DNA of 20,178 bases, from NCBI GenBank assembly GCA_004151065.3, contig NWUY0300037583.1, positions 7,992 through 28,169 on the forward strand, read 5' to 3'. The notes beneath the pieces were generated by a model that worked only from the letters and a program-made list of their open reading frames with translations, was not told the origin of the DNA and did not search any database. Positions 19,707-20,178 of the stretch are shown here, piece by piece (position 1 is the stretch's first letter; each line of letters opens with the position of its first letter). The translations under genes were made by a program, and so were the position numbers. Source of the DNA: Larix sibirica. Its lineage: Eukaryota; Streptophyta; Pinopsida; Pinales; Pinaceae.

Positions 19707-20051
19707 ATGGAACAGTAGCAGGCGCGTGGCATAGTATTTTGGAGTATTTAGATCATTTTGTAGGCATTCTAGGAGCTAGTTTCCCATCATCTCAGAGAAG
19801 CCAATCCGAAGCATGTTTAACCAAGGAGATTATGTCATTATTGAAGACAGTTGGGACATGTAACCAAATTCCTATCCTGATCTATTGCTTTTTTCCTAGG
19901 ATTCCTCTCGGACATTTTCTTTTGAAAACCGTTTATTATACAACAGCGAATAAGAATATTGATCCTTTGCACCCTAAATGGATTCAATTTGGACCACTTT
20001 ACACAGTAATTTGGCTTTCTCTTTCATTTTGCCCCATGTTCTAACATACAG

Positions 20052-20178
20052 GATCATCAACAAAATTCCTGTGCTTTCCAAATTCATCACCCTTTGACTT
20101 TATTTACTCTGGGTAAAGAAGCTTACTCTGCCATCAATGAAGAATGGATCAACCCTTTTGCTTTGCTCGATGACGCAG
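20052..20178 (+). CDS. Candidate internal exon of an unknown plus-strand gene, cut by the window edge
   Basis: A long T/C-rich run ending TTCTAACATACAG (20037-20051) looks like a good splice acceptor. From 20052 one frame stays open to the edge (42 codons), beginning DHQQNSCAFQIHHPL and continuing TLGKEAYSAINEEWINPFAL. The residue mix is coding-like, but I know no family that matches. On the opposite strand a 17-codon reading (ending DPFFIDGR) is followed exactly by a GTAAGC donor (20121-20126), so the coding strand is uncertain. If the plus-strand exon is real, this gene lies antisense within or beside the E2 gene. Confidence 0.35.

Larger units (their letters stand above)
18373..20178 (-). 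other. Presumed E2 intron, at least 1.8 kb
   Basis: A CCTGTAG acceptor at 18373-18379 precedes the GGG codon of GLVVPVIR. The residues expected just before it in the family (an AVGTSK-like end) were not found on the minus strand up to the window edge. If the gene is complete, its preceding exon lies beyond 20178. ORFs at 18333-18671, 18337-18603 and 19327-19521 are unrecognised. The right part shows conflicting exon signals, described separately. Confidence 0.6.

Noticed and set aside
1-20178. CRISPR arrays, bacterial operons, ribosomal RNA genes
   Set aside because: None seen. Introns and retroelement debris indicate a eukaryotic nuclear sequence, and the tandem repeats lack unique spacers.

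Overview
The window is AT-rich, repeat-dense nuclear plant DNA with very little coding sequence. The only clear gene is the 3' end of a split gene for a mitochondrial-type dihydrolipoamide succinyltransferase (E2 of 2-oxoglutarate dehydrogenase), on the minus strand at 17838-18372. Its protein sequence is plant-like, it has spliceosomal introns, and the adjoining intron is at least 1.8 kb if the gene is complete. With the low gene density and layers of decayed mobile DNA, this suggests a seed plant with a large genome, possibly a gymnosperm. The species is inference; no organism-specific marker was seen.

Layout. 1-3060: AT-rich DNA with an imperfect 56-bp duplication, a low-complexity CT-rich tract, an 89-bp tandem duplication and a degenerate telomere-like CCCTAA tract, with no supported gene. 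3081-4517: a 102-bp duplication leading into three tandem copies of a ~408-bp unit. 4501-6320: a long decayed minus-strand coding relic whose proline-rich C-terminal part has become a 30-bp minisatellite (4781 to about 5030). 6473-6503: an AC microsatellite next to a short element that recurs at 11242. 9029-9154: a 42-bp array whose units fold into hairpins. 9481-10770: two more minus-strand relics, one a coiled-coil-like 123-residue ORF with one internal stop, the other a recognisable but broken retroelement RNase H domain. 11895-12435: a ~246-300-bp tandem duplication. 12640-13000: an LTR-like patch with a 16-bp palindrome. 14306-15001: three sites resembling the reverse complement of the initiator-Met-tRNA primer binding site of plant copia elements. 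15595-17412: several short tandem duplications. 17838-18372: the E2 gene end. 18373-20178: presumed E2 intron, which also holds weakly supported exon candidates on both strands (a minus-strand signal-peptide-like first exon at 19535-19591, and a plus-strand exon from 20052 to the edge).

The elements do not form a joint pathway. The E2 gene belongs to the TCA cycle. Nearly everything else is mobile-element debris and tandem duplication, mostly with relics on the minus strand. I found no convincing new biological system. The items most worth checking are the multi-part relic at 4501-6320, the one-stop ORF at 9481-9852, and the conflicting exon signals between the E2 exons and the right edge.
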